Below, in pieces: positions 30,377 to 39,100 of a stretch of DNA of 64,000 nucleotides. The notes under the pieces were generated by a model. That model had not been told where the DNA came from, did no database searches, and saw only the letters and a list, made by a program, of their open reading frames with translations. Where the stretch lies: assembly GCA_963798855.1 (NCBI GenBank), contig CAWCUU010000001.1:372001-436000 (forward strand), in the 5' to 3' direction. The DNA comes from CAWCUU01 sp963798855. Lineage in GTDB: Bacteria; Gemmatimonadota; Gemmatimonadetes; Longimicrobiales; RSA9. The stretch's first letter is position 1, and every line of letters begins with the position of its first letter. The translations under genes were made by a program, and so were the position numbers.

Positions 30377-32918
30377 GAATCGTCTCCGGGTGACGCTGCC
30401 CGTTCCGGTGCTGAGGGCGACGTGCGCCCTCGCCCTGATCGCGGTCGCCGCGCCGCTCGCTGCGCAGCAGCCTACGGTGCCGGACTCGGCGACCGTGCAG
30501 CGCATGATCGAACAGCAGTTCGGGCCAGGCGTCAGCCAGGCCGAGGTGTTGGAGCGGTTGCGGCAGTCGGGGATCACCCGGGATCAGCTTCGCACTCGGC
30601 TGCAGCAAATGGGCTACGACCCGACCCTCGCCGACCAGTACTTCAATGCGATCCAGAGCGGCGGCGAGCCACCCCGCGGGCAGGCGTCGCCCCAGTTTCT
30701 GCAGGCGCTCGACCGCATGGGGGTCGTGAGCCCCGGCATGGCGGGCACCGCGCCGGATCTCTTCGCCGATTCCCTGGGCCTGGCCCTGCGTCTCGATTCG
30801 CTCCGCACCGATTCCCTTCTCGCTGCGAACGACAGCATCGACGGTGTGCTGATTTTCGGTATGCCCCTTTTCAACCATCCGACGACCGCGTTCGAGCCGG
30901 TGCTCAACGGTCCCGTAGATCCGGACTACCGCGTCGGGCCCGGTGATGAGCTCGTGCTCATTCTGACCGGCAATGTCGAGCTGGCATACACGCTCAATGT
31001 CTCCCGCCAGGGATACGTCGTGATCCCCGACGTGGGGCAGGTGTTCGTGAGCGGCCTCACGATGGACCAGCTGCGGCAACAGCTGTACGACCGGTTGGGT
31101 CAGGTTTACTCCGGGGTTCAACGCGGTCCCGGAGCCACGACGCGGTTCGATGTCTCGCTCGGGCGCATGAGGGCCAACCTGGTATACATCATCGGCGAAG
31201 TCGTATCTCCAGGATCCTATCAGATCAGCGCAGCCGCGACCGTGTTCAACGCCCTCTACCGCGCGGGCGGACCCGAGCGGACCGGCAGCTTCCGCAACGT
31301 GCAGGTGCGTCGTGGTGGCGAGGTGGTTCGGACCATCGACTTCTACGATTACCTGCTGCATGGCGACAGTCGGGATGACATCCGTCTCGAGCAGTCGGAC
31401 ATCGTCTTCGTGCCACCGGTCGGAGCTCGGGTCACGATCCAGGGAGCTGTCCGACGAGAGGCCGCATACGAGTTGAAGGAGGGCGAGGGACTCCGCGATC
31501 TGATCACGTTCGCCGGCGGCTTGAAAGCGGACGCCGTCGTGAGTCGCATCCAGATCGACCGCATTGTTCCCCCCGAGCAGCGTCGATCCGGAGTCGATCG
31601 CGTCCTGGTCGATGTTCCCCTCGCCGATCTGGTCGGTGCGCGTCCCGTACCGCTCTACGACGGCGATCAGGTGCGCGTGTTCGCCGTTTCGGAGGAGCGG
31701 CGGCATCGCTTGATCGTCACCGGAGAAGTGCAGCGGCCGGGCCTTTATGAGTGGAGCGACGGTATGACGCTCTGGGACCTGGTCCGCCGCGCCGACGGCC
31801 TACGCGAGGACGCCTACACGCCACGCGCGCAGATCTACCGGCTGGAGCCGCAAGACGGAACGAGGCGACTGGTCTCCACGCCGCTGTTCGCCGATTCCGC
31901 CGGCCAGCCTACGCTGGATGTCCAGCTCGCCGACCGTGACTCCGTGGTCGTGCTGAGCAGGGTGGAGCTCGCGAATCCGCAATTCGTCGACATCAATGGA
32001 TTCGTCAAGAATCCCGGAACGTACCCGCTCGCGGAGGGGATGACGGTCGAGGATCTCATCCTGACGGCTGGAGGGTTCCTGACGGGCGCGGACCCCACGG
32101 TCGCGGACATTGCGCGGCACGCCCCGTATCTCACGCGCACGGACACTACGGCGCGGGTGTTTCACGTGCCGCTCGCAAATGATGGCGGCAACGGCGGTAC
32201 CGACGGCGGCACGGATGGCGCCCGGCTCGCCCAGGAGGCCGGTGGCGGCGCCGTACCCGTGTGGGTGCCCGGACCCGACGACTTCGTCCTCCAGGAGGGC
32301 GATCACATCTTCGTCCGACGTGCACCCGGATACGAGGCGAAGCGCACGGTCACGCTCGCGGGAGAGGTGCTCCGTCCAGGCACCTACGTGCTCTCCACGC
32401 GGCAGGAGAGACTCTCGTCGATCCTCGCGCAGGCCGGCGGACCCACATCCGAGGCCTATCTGCCCGGAATGCGACTCGTTCGCGACAGTGCGCTGCTGGG
32501 CACGGACCTGCCGAGGGCACTCCGAGAACCTCATGGCCGCTACGACCTGATTCTGGAGACCGGGGACAGCATCCTCCTGCCGCGTTACGACCCGAGCGTC
32601 CGGGTGGTGGGGGCGGTCGGCTTCGAGACCAGCGTGCTGTTCGAGCCTGGTCGCGATCTGGACTACTACATAGGCCATGCCGGCGGCTATTCGCCGGACG
32701 CCGAGCGGAACCGGTCCGCCGTCACCTACAAGGATGGCGAGCGCGCGACGGTGCACACGTTTCTCGGGATCCGGCGCAGTCCCGACGTACGGCCTGGGAG
32801 CACGATCTACGTGCCCGCCAAGCCACCTCAGGAACGAAACGCCGGCGTGAACTGGGATGCGATCCTGAGTCGCACCGTGAGCCTGGTCAGCCTGCTGATC
32901 GCGCTTCGACGCCTGTAG
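30366..32918 (+). CDS. Large polysaccharide export protein with six SLBB-type repeats
   Basis: This is an outer-membrane/periplasmic polysaccharide export protein related to Wza. A signal peptide covers about residues 1-33 (ALALIAVAAPLAAQQ). A helical region is followed by the Poly_export segment starting DPDYRVGPGDELVL near residue 185. Six beta-grasp SLBB-like units follow, recognisable by G-V-x-x-P-G-x-Y patterns near 275, 355, 450, 540, 660 and 750. The last residues (TVSLVSLLIALRRL) form a hydrophobic helix. At 850 residues it is far longer than Wza (about 380), closer to large multi-SLBB exporters. A Gly/Asp-rich insert (NDGGNGGTDGGTDGA) interrupts the fourth-fifth unit linker. Confidence 0.9.
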   Translation: MRAENRLRVTLPVPVLRATCALALIAVAAPLAAQQPTVPDSATVQRMIEQQFGPGVSQAEVLERLRQSGITRDQLRTRLQQMGYDPTLADQYFNAIQSGGEPPRGQASPQFLQALDRMGVVSPGMAGTAPDLFADSLGLALRLDSLRTDSLLAANDSIDGVLIFGMPLFNHPTTAFEPVLNGPVDPDYRVGPGDELVLILTGNVELAYTLNVSRQGYVVIPDVGQVFVSGLTMDQLRQQLYDRLGQVYSGVQRGPGATTRFDVSLGRMRANLVYIIGEVVSPGSYQISAAATVFNALYRAGGPERTGSFRNVQVRRGGEVVRTIDFYDYLLHGDSRDDIRLEQSDIVFVPPVGARVTIQGAVRREAAYELKEGEGLRDLITFAGGLKADAVVSRIQIDRIVPPEQRRSGVDRVLVDVPLADLVGARPVPLYDGDQVRVFAVSEERRHRLIVTGEVQRPGLYEWSDGMTLWDLVRRADGLREDAYTPRAQIYRLEPQDGTRRLVSTPLFADSAGQPTLDVQLADRDSVVVLSRVELANPQFVDINGFVKNPGTYPLAEGMTVEDLILTAGGFLTGADPTVADIARHAPYLTRTDTTARVFHVPLANDGGNGGTDGGTDGARLAQEAGGGAVPVWVPGPDDFVLQEGDHIFVRRAPGYEAKRTVTLAGEVLRPGTYVLSTRQERLSSILAQAGGPTSEAYLPGMRLVRDSALLGTDLPRALREPHGRYDLILETGDSILLPRYDPSVRVVGAVGFETSVLFEPGRDLDYYIGHAGGYSPDAERNRSAVTYKDGERATVHTFLGIRRSPDVRPGSTIYVPAKPPQERNAGVNWDAILSRTVSLVSLLIALRRL

Positions 32919-33026
32919 ACGCCGAACCCGTGTCGGGGCGACCCCAATCTCGTGGATCCGTGGGCTGCGTCAGAGGTGCCCTGTAACTGACGGGCCGGAG
33001 GTGTGCGCAATGGATGGCAGCGTCCG

Positions 33027-33608
33027 TTGAACGCGACCCGCGTTCAGACCTACGGGCCCGCGGTCGCTCCGCCGGCCGAGCTGTTTGCGCGGCGGCACTG
33101 GTACGCCTGCTTCACACGAGCGCGGCACGAAAAGCGCGTCAGGACGGCGCTGGCGCAACGGGGCTTCGAAGCGTATCTGCCACTGTATCCGCGCAAGCGT
33201 CAGTGGAAGGATCGGAAGAAGGTAGTCGACTGGCCCCTGTTCCCCAGTTACGTTTTCCTGCGCATGACGCTGCGGGAGCTGCACCGGGTCCTGGCGACGC
33301 CGGGGGTGAGCACGGTGGTGCGAACGGGGGAATACCCGACGCCGATCCCGGAGGCGGAGCTCGAGAACGTGCGGCGCTTCGTCCATGCGCTGACGGTGAG
33401 CGGAAGTGAGCCGGACCCATGGCCGTTTCTGCGGGAAGGCCAATGGGTCCGGGTAGTGCGAGGGCCGTTCGAGGGGGTGTACGGCATCATCCGTGAGCGG
33501 CGGGGTCGAAAGCGGATGCTGGTGGGGTTGGAGAAGATCGGCCAGGGGTTCGAGGTCGATATCGCGGCGGGGGATCTGAAGCCGGTACCCGCGCCTCCCG
33601 GCCGGTAG
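33027..33608 (+). CDS. NusG/RfaH-family transcription antiterminator
   Basis: This protein probably loads on RNA polymerase at the locus and promotes elongation through the long downstream operon, as RfaH and UpxY do. It has an NGN domain (HWYACFTRARHEKRVRTAL, FPSYVFLRMTLRELHRV) and a C-terminal KOW domain (EGQWVRVVRGPFEGVYGII). The start is ambiguous. GTG 33003 gives 201 residues, but its GGAGG is only 1 nt away. The same GGAGG is ideally placed for an out-of-frame ATG at 33010 that encodes six residues and stops at 33028-33030, overlapping TTG 33027. TTG with translational coupling is chosen here. Confidence 0.9.
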   Translation: MNATRVQTYGPAVAPPAELFARRHWYACFTRARHEKRVRTALAQRGFEAYLPLYPRKRQWKDRKKVVDWPLFPSYVFLRMTLRELHRVLATPGVSTVVRTGEYPTPIPEAELENVRRFVHALTVSGSEPDPWPFLREGQWVRVVRGPFEGVYGIIRERRGRKRMLVGLEKIGQGFEVDIAAGDLKPVPAPPGR

Positions 33609-33649
33609 GGGCTCGGCCAGAATCGTTCAATGGAACCGAGTGGGGCGGA

Positions 33650-34363
33650 TTGACGCCATCGAGCAGACGGATCGAGATCTTCGCCGACGGCGCGGACCTG
33701 AGACAGATGCTGGAGGTGTATCGGGCGCGGGCCGCGGACGGATTCACGACGAATCCGACTCTGATGACGAAGGCCGGAGTGAAGGACTACCGCGAATTCG
33801 CGCGGGAGGCGCTCGGAGCGATCCGGGACCTGCCGATCTCGTTCGAGGTGTTCGCGGACGCGTTCGACGAGATGCGGCGCCAGGCGAGGGAGATCGCGTC
33901 GTGGGGGTCGAACGTGTACGTGAAGATCCCGATCACGAACACGCGGGGCGAGAGCTCGATCCCGGTGATCCAGGAGCTGACGGCGGAAGGGCTCAAGCTG
34001 AACGCGACGGCGATCATGAGCCTCGGGCAGGTGGAGCAGGTGATCGAGGCGGTGGCGCCGGGAACACCGACGATCGTATCGGTCTTCGCGGGCCGGATCG
34101 CCGATACGGGTCGCGATCCCGTGCCGTTCATGCGGCAGGTGGTCGAGATGTGTCGACCGAACCCGAAGCTGAAGGTGTTGTGGGCGAGCCCGCGCGAGGT
34201 GTTGAACGTCTATCAGGCGGAGGCGTGCGGGTGCCAGATCGTGACCCTGACTCCCGACCTGATGGCGAAGCTGCCGCTGCGCGATCGCGACCTCGTCGAG
34301 TTCTCGCGCGAGACGGTGCAGATGTTCTACGACGATGCGCGGCGCGCGGGCTACGAGCTTTGA
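33650..34363 (+). CDS. Transaldolase-family protein
   Basis: This is a small (237-residue) class I transaldolase/fructose-6-phosphate aldolase-type TIM barrel. It has GFTTNPTLMTKAG near residue 30, the Schiff-base lysine in NVYVKIPITN, and LNATAIMSLGQVEQ. The start is TTG 33650. Its position just before heptose-type sugar genes suggests it supplies sedoheptulose 7-phosphate for NDP-heptose synthesis. That role is inferred from context. A pseudaminic/legionaminic-type aldolase role is not suggested by neighbours. Confidence 0.85.
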   Translation: MTPSSRRIEIFADGADLRQMLEVYRARAADGFTTNPTLMTKAGVKDYREFAREALGAIRDLPISFEVFADAFDEMRRQAREIASWGSNVYVKIPITNTRGESSIPVIQELTAEGLKLNATAIMSLGQVEQVIEAVAPGTPTIVSVFAGRIADTGRDPVPFMRQVVEMCRPNPKLKVLWASPREVLNVYQAEACGCQIVTLTPDLMAKLPLRDRDLVEFSRETVQMFYDDARRAGYEL

Positions 34364-34423
34364 GGCGGGCGTCGATCCGGCGATGGTGACGACCCGCGGA
34401 TCGAGCCGGCGAGAGGGGCGGGA

Positions 34424-35374
34424 GTGAGCGAGGCCCGCGGGACCGTTCTGATCACCGGCGTCGCGGGGTTCATCGGCAGCAATCTGGCGGATCGGCTGAT
34501 CGCCGAAGGCTACCGGGTGATCGGCCTGGACGACCTCTCGCAGGGCGTCGTCGAGCAGGTGCCTCCGCAGGTCGAATTCCACCGTATCGACATCCGTAGC
34601 CCGGCGATGGCGCCGCTCTACGAGGGGGTCGACGCGGTGTTCCATCTCGCCGCCAGGAACTGCATTCCGGATTGCCAGCTGGCGCCCGCCGAAACGAGCG
34701 ACGTCAACGTCACCGGGACGGTCCAGGTCTTCGAGGCCGCGCGCCGCGCCAGGACCCGGAAGGTGATCTACGCGGAGTCGTCGGCGCTCTATGAGGGTTG
34801 CGATCGTCTGCCGAGCCCGGAATCCGAGCAGGCCCCGCAGAGCTTCTATGCCGTCAGCAAGGCGGCCGCCCGTCTCTTCGCCGAGGGTTACGCCCGATTC
34901 CACTCCATGCGAACGACCGCGCTGCGGTACTTCTGCGTTTACGGCCCGCGGCAGGACTACCGTCGGACGGTTCCACCGGTGATGAGCGCCTTCATTCTCA
35001 GGCTCCTGCGTGGGGAGCGGCCGACGATCTACGGGACGGGAGACAAGCGGCGCGACTTCGTGTATGTCGACAATGTGAACGACTTCCATCTCCGCTGCCT
35101 GACGGATCCGAGAACCGAGGGTGGCGTCTACAATCTCGGGACCGGGCGCAGCCACTCGGTGGCGGAGGTGCTGGCGCGGGTGCAGTCGTTGCTCGGGACT
35201 CGCGTGGAGCCGGAGTACCGACCGGACCAGCCGGAAGAGGCATTCGAGACGCTCGCCGATATCACGGCGGCGCGGTCTCTGGGATGGGAGCCGCGCATCG
35301 ATCTGGACGAAGGGCTCCGGCGCTCGATCGACTACATCCGCGCGCGGGTGCTCGGCGAGGAGGTGAGCGCGTGA
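34424..35374 (+). CDS. NAD-dependent nucleotide-sugar epimerase/dehydratase
   Basis: This is an extended SDR acting on a nucleotide sugar. GTG 34424 gives 316 residues. It has LITGVAGFIGSNLADRL for NAD binding, VFHLAARNCIPDCQLAP, the YAESSALYEG serine and the YAVSK catalytic pair, then RYFCVYGPRQDYRRTVPP. The C-terminal IYGTGDKRRDFVYVDNV is typical of UDP-glucose 4-epimerase-like enzymes. It overlaps the next gene by GTGA. The substrate is not determined; an NDP-heptose or UDP-hexose are both possible. Confidence 0.88.
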   Translation: MSEARGTVLITGVAGFIGSNLADRLIAEGYRVIGLDDLSQGVVEQVPPQVEFHRIDIRSPAMAPLYEGVDAVFHLAARNCIPDCQLAPAETSDVNVTGTVQVFEAARRARTRKVIYAESSALYEGCDRLPSPESEQAPQSFYAVSKAAARLFAEGYARFHSMRTTALRYFCVYGPRQDYRRTVPPVMSAFILRLLRGERPTIYGTGDKRRDFVYVDNVNDFHLRCLTDPRTEGGVYNLGTGRSHSVAEVLARVQSLLGTRVEPEYRPDQPEEAFETLADITAARSLGWEPRIDLDEGLRRSIDYIRARVLGEEVSA

Positions 35375-36096
35375 TCGCCGCTGCGCTGGTGCTGGCGGCC
35401 GGCAGGAGCACGCGGATCGCCAATGTGGCGGGTGGAGGGCCGAAGCCCCTGCTGGAGCTGGGCGGACGGACGCTGCTGGAATGGAACCTGGCGTGGCTCG
35501 CGGCGTCGGGCGTGCGGCTGGCGTGGATCAACCTGCACCACCGACCGGAAGCCGTGCGGACGGCAGTCGGGGACGGCTCCCGGTGGGGGCTGAGCGTCCG
35601 CTATTCACACGAGGAGGAGCTGCTGGGCACGGCCGGCGCCTGGCGCCGGCTGGGCGACCAGTGGGATGCGACCTCGCTCGTGGTGTACGGGGATAACCTG
35701 ATGCGCTTCGATCTCGAGAGCTTCCTTTCCACGCACGTGCGAAGTGGGACGGCCGCAACTGCCGCTCTCTTCGATCCCGCTCGCCACCTGAACACGGGGA
35801 TCGCCGGGAGTCGGGTCGAGATCGCGAGGGATCGGGTAATCGGCTTTACGGAGGGCTCCTCGTCGGGGCGGGGGCTGGTCGCCGCGGGCGCGTATCTGCT
35901 GGAGCCCGGGGTCGCGACGGACGTGCCGGACGGCTTCGTAGACTTCGGGCGCGACGTCTGCCCCGCGCTTGCGGAGCGTGGCGAGCTGGCGGCGCACGTC
36001 CTCGAGGAGGGGGCGTTCTGCCTCGGCGTCGACACTCCAGCGGCGTACCTTCGCGCGAAGGCGTTGCTGCGCGAGGGAAAGGTCCCGCTCGCATGA
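35371..36096 (+). CDS. Sugar-phosphate nucleotidyltransferase, HddC-like
   Basis: This enzyme probably transfers a nucleotide to heptose 1-phosphate, giving the GDP- or ADP-activated sugar. The 241-residue product has the Rossmann-type signature ALVLAAGRSTRI...GPKPLLELGG at the N-terminus, then the VVYGDNL metal-binding aspartate and GTAGAWRRL. GTG 35371 overlaps the previous stop by 4 nt, and its own stop overlaps the kinase start (ATGA). Assignment to the heptose pathway rests on the adjacent kinase and phosphatase. Confidence 0.85.
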   Translation: MIAAALVLAAGRSTRIANVAGGGPKPLLELGGRTLLEWNLAWLAASGVRLAWINLHHRPEAVRTAVGDGSRWGLSVRYSHEEELLGTAGAWRRLGDQWDATSLVVYGDNLMRFDLESFLSTHVRSGTAATAALFDPARHLNTGIAGSRVEIARDRVIGFTEGSSSGRGLVAAGAYLLEPGVATDVPDGFVDFGRDVCPALAERGELAAHVLEEGAFCLGVDTPAAYLRAKALLREGKVPLA

Positions 36097-37196
36097 TCAT
36101 CACGAGGACGCCGTTCCGGGTGACGCTGGGTGGAGGAGGCACGGATCTGCCGTCGTACTACAGCGGCCATGGCGGCTTCATCTTCGCCATGGGCATCGAC
36201 AAGTACATGTACGTGATGGTCAATCCGCCGATCGTGGATCGAAAGGTCCGTCTGCATTACACGCAGAGCGAGACGGTGGACAGCGTGGACGAGCTGCGCC
36301 ACGAGCTGGCGCGCGAAGCGCTTCGCCATCACGGCGTGCACGACCGGATCGAGATCTCGTCCATGGCGGATCTCCCCGCCGGCACGGGGCTCGGCTCGTC
36401 GAGCGCGTACCTGGTGGGGCTGCTGATGGCCCTGCACCAGTACCGGCGCGACTACGTCTCGCTCGCGGCGCTGGCGGAAGAGGCATGCAGGATCGAGCTG
36501 GAAGTGCTCGGCAAGCCGATCGGGAAGCAGGACCAGTACATGGCCGTCTACGGCGGGCTGTCGGTGCTCGAGATCGCACGGGACGGCAACGTCGCGATCC
36601 GGTCGATAGACCTGTCCAGCGGGGCCGCCGATGCGCTGGCGGCGAACACGCATCTCTACTACACGGGGCTGCGTCGCAGCGCGACGCACGTGCTGCGCGA
36701 GCAGGACGCGGAGATGCGCGCCCCCACCGGCCGGCCGGAGCCGGTCGCGGAGCTGTTGCACGGCATCAAGGACACCGGTCACCGGATCCTCGAGGCGATC
36801 GCCGAGGAGGACTTCGACGCCTGGGGCCGCCTGCTCCACGAGCACTGGATGCTGAAGCGGCGGATGTCCGCGCGCATCGCGGTCTCGGCCATCGACGAGC
36901 TGTACGACCACGTCCGCAACGAGCTCGGCGTCCTCGGCGGGAAGCTGGTGGGCGCCGGCGGCGGCGGATTCCTGATGCTGTACGCTCCTGCACAGCACCG
37001 GCGTCTCGAGCACTTCATGCTGGAGCAGGGGATGCCGCGCCTGCACTACAAGGTCGAATACGAGGGCACCAAGGTGATCGCGAACCTCGCCAGGGCACCG
37101 GCGATGGCGGTGCGGGAGGGGCTCGGGCCGCTCGGAAACGGCGGTTCCGCCGCCGCGGCGGCGGTGGCGCGGCCCCGGGGAGCAGCACCGAGTTGA
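36093..37196 (+). CDS. GHMP-family sugar kinase, HddA-like (heptose 7-phosphate kinase)
   Basis: This enzyme probably phosphorylates D-glycero-D-manno-heptose 7-phosphate at C1. GHMP motif 1 is ITRTPFRVTLGGGGTDLPSYY at the N-terminus; motif 2 is DLPAGTGLGSSSAYLVGL; motif 3 is KLVGAGGGGFLMLY. The GGGGTDLPSYY form is typical of HddA rather than galactokinase or mevalonate kinase. Of 367 residues, the last 15 are a low-complexity alanine-rich tail. The gene is tied to its neighbours by ATGA and TTGA overlaps. Confidence 0.88.
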   Translation: MIITRTPFRVTLGGGGTDLPSYYSGHGGFIFAMGIDKYMYVMVNPPIVDRKVRLHYTQSETVDSVDELRHELAREALRHHGVHDRIEISSMADLPAGTGLGSSSAYLVGLLMALHQYRRDYVSLAALAEEACRIELEVLGKPIGKQDQYMAVYGGLSVLEIARDGNVAIRSIDLSSGAADALAANTHLYYTGLRRSATHVLREQDAEMRAPTGRPEPVAELLHGIKDTGHRILEAIAEEDFDAWGRLLHEHWMLKRRMSARIAVSAIDELYDHVRNELGVLGGKLVGAGGGGFLMLYAPAQHRRLEHFMLEQGMPRLHYKVEYEGTKVIANLARAPAMAVREGLGPLGNGGSAAAAAVARPRGAAPS

Positions 37197-38077
37197 GCTC
37201 CGCACCCGGAGCGACCGGTGCGATCCTCGCCGGTCGTTCCGTGCTGGTCACCGGGGGAAGCCGCGGAATCGGCCTTGCCTGCGCCAGGGCGATCCTCGAG
37301 GCCGGTGGCAAGGTGCTGCTCGCCGCGCGCGGCTCCGACGAGCTGGAGCGGGCTCGGGGCGGGCTGGCCGAGCGGTTCGGACGCCGTGTCGCGGCCGAGG
37401 CGGGCGATGTCGCGCGGCCGGCGGACGTCGAGCGCTGGATTCGGACGGCCTCGGAGGCGTTCGGGGGTCTCGACGGGCTCCTTCACGCGGCGGCGGTCCC
37501 GGGACCGATCGGTCCTTCGCTGGATGTGGATCCGCAGTCGTGGCTCGAGGCGGTTCGCGTGGACCTGTTCGGCAGCTTCCTCGCCGCCCGGGCGGTCGCC
37601 CGGCACATGCGGGAACGAGCCGCCGAAGGCTCTCTCGTCCTGCTGTCGGGCGGTGGCGCGACGGCGCCGTTTCCAAACTATACCGCGTACGCCTGCAGCA
37701 AGGTGGCCGTCGTTCGCCTGGCCGAGACGCTGGGGCAGGAGCTGGCTCCGCTCGGCATCCGCGTGAACGCGCTCGCTCCCGGCTTCGTCGCTACGGGTAT
37801 TCACGACGCGACGCTGGAGGCGGGGGAGCGCGCCGGTGAGGCGTACCTGCAGCGAACGCGGCTCGAGCTGGAGCGGGGCGGGGTGCCGCGCGAGGTGGCC
37901 GCGGGGGCTGCCGTCTTCCTGCTGTCGGAGCGCTCCAGCGGGATCACGGGCCGTCTCCTCGCGGCGCCTTGGGACGACTGGCGTCACTGGCCGGAGCGCG
38001 GGCGGGAGATCGCGGCCGGAGACCTCTTCACGCTGCGGCGGATCGTGCCGCGCGACCGGGGCGCCGACTGGCAGTGA
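37193..38077 (+). CDS. Short-chain dehydrogenase/reductase
   Basis: This is a classical SDR of about 294 residues. It has VLVTGGSRGIGLACARAIL for cofactor binding, LLHAAAVPGPIG in place of NNAG, the catalytic serine in VLLSGGGATAPFPN, and YTAYACSKVAVVRL (Tyr-x3-Lys). RVNALAPGFVATGI follows. The start TTG 37193 overlaps the kinase stop (TTGA). It probably reduces or oxidises a sugar intermediate in the same pathway; substrate unknown. Confidence 0.85.
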   Translation: MSSAPGATGAILAGRSVLVTGGSRGIGLACARAILEAGGKVLLAARGSDELERARGGLAERFGRRVAAEAGDVARPADVERWIRTASEAFGGLDGLLHAAAVPGPIGPSLDVDPQSWLEAVRVDLFGSFLAARAVARHMRERAAEGSLVLLSGGGATAPFPNYTAYACSKVAVVRLAETLGQELAPLGIRVNALAPGFVATGIHDATLEAGERAGEAYLQRTRLELERGGVPREVAAGAAVFLLSERSSGITGRLLAAPWDDWRHWPERGREIAAGDLFTLRRIVPRDRGADWQ

Positions 38078-39100
38078 GCGACGCGCCGCATGGAGTCGCG
38101 ATCATCGGCTGTGGCCGGATCGGCGAGCGTCGCGCTCGTCACGCGGCCGCGGATGCGCGCACGGAAGTCGTCGCGCTGACGGATCCGGTAGCGGATCGCG
38201 CCGATCGGCTCGCGGAGGCATACGGCGGTCGTGTGGCGACCGATTGGATCGAGGCGGTGGACGCGCCCGGCGTCGACATCGTCGTCGTGGCGACGCCGAA
38301 TGCACATCTCGGCGAAGATCGGCCGCGCCGCACTGGAGAGGCAGCGCCACGTCTTGCTGGAGAAGCCGATGGGGCGAAACCTCGCCGAGGCGCAGTCGCT
38401 CGCCGAGGCGGCGGTCCGCTCGGAGGGCCTGTTCAAGGTGGGCTTCAACCACCGCTATCACCCTGCCATCCGCGAGCTGCTCGAGCGCGTGGGGGCCGGG
38501 GCGATCGGCCCCGTGCTGAACGTGAGGGCGCGGTACGGCCATGGCGGCCGCCCCGGCGTGGAGAAGGAATGGCGCGCCAGCGCGGAGCTCGCAGGCGGTG
38601 GGCACCTCCTCGATCAGGGCGTCCACCTGGCCGACCTCCTGAACGCGCTCCTGGGGGAGCCGCGCGACGCGTTCTGCGTGCTGCAGACGGCGAGCTGGCG
38701 TCTGGAGGGGCTGGAGGACAACGCCTTCGCGACCCTCCGCTACCCGCAGGGCGGCGTGGCCCAGCTGCACGTGAGCATGACGCAGTGGAAGAACCTGTTC
38801 TCGCTGGAGGTCTTCGGCGAGGCCGGCGCGCTCCTCGTGGAGGGTCTGGGTGGGAGCTACGGAACCGAGCGGCTGATCCACTGGCGTCGGCGTCCCGAGG
38901 GGGGAGCGCCGGCAGAGGAGTGGCTCGACTACCCGGGGGAGGACGGCTCATGGGCGGCGGAGTGGTCCGATTTCGTGGCCGCGATCGAGGGGGATTGCTC
39001 GTGCGGAGGCGGGTGGCGGGAGGGGCTCGCCGCGATGCGCACGATCGACGCCCTCTACCGTTCGGCCGCGTCGGGACGGGTCGTGAAGTGTGACGGGTGA
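38074..39100 (+). CDS. Gfo/Idh/MocA-family sugar oxidoreductase, with one +1 frameshift
   Basis: This is an NAD(P)-dependent sugar dehydrogenase of about 341 residues. GTG 38074 overlaps the SDR stop. The Rossmann part reads GVAIIGCGRIGERRARHAAA through VVVATPNAHLG. At about 38314-38317 one extra base (GGCGAAGATCGGC) shifts the frame, after which RHVLLEKPMGRNLAEAQ (the EKP motif) and FNHRYHPAIREL continue in the next frame to TGA 39098. The C-terminal domain has GGHLLDQGVHLADLLNALLG. It is coupled by GTGA to the GmhB-GmhA fusion. Confidence 0.87.
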
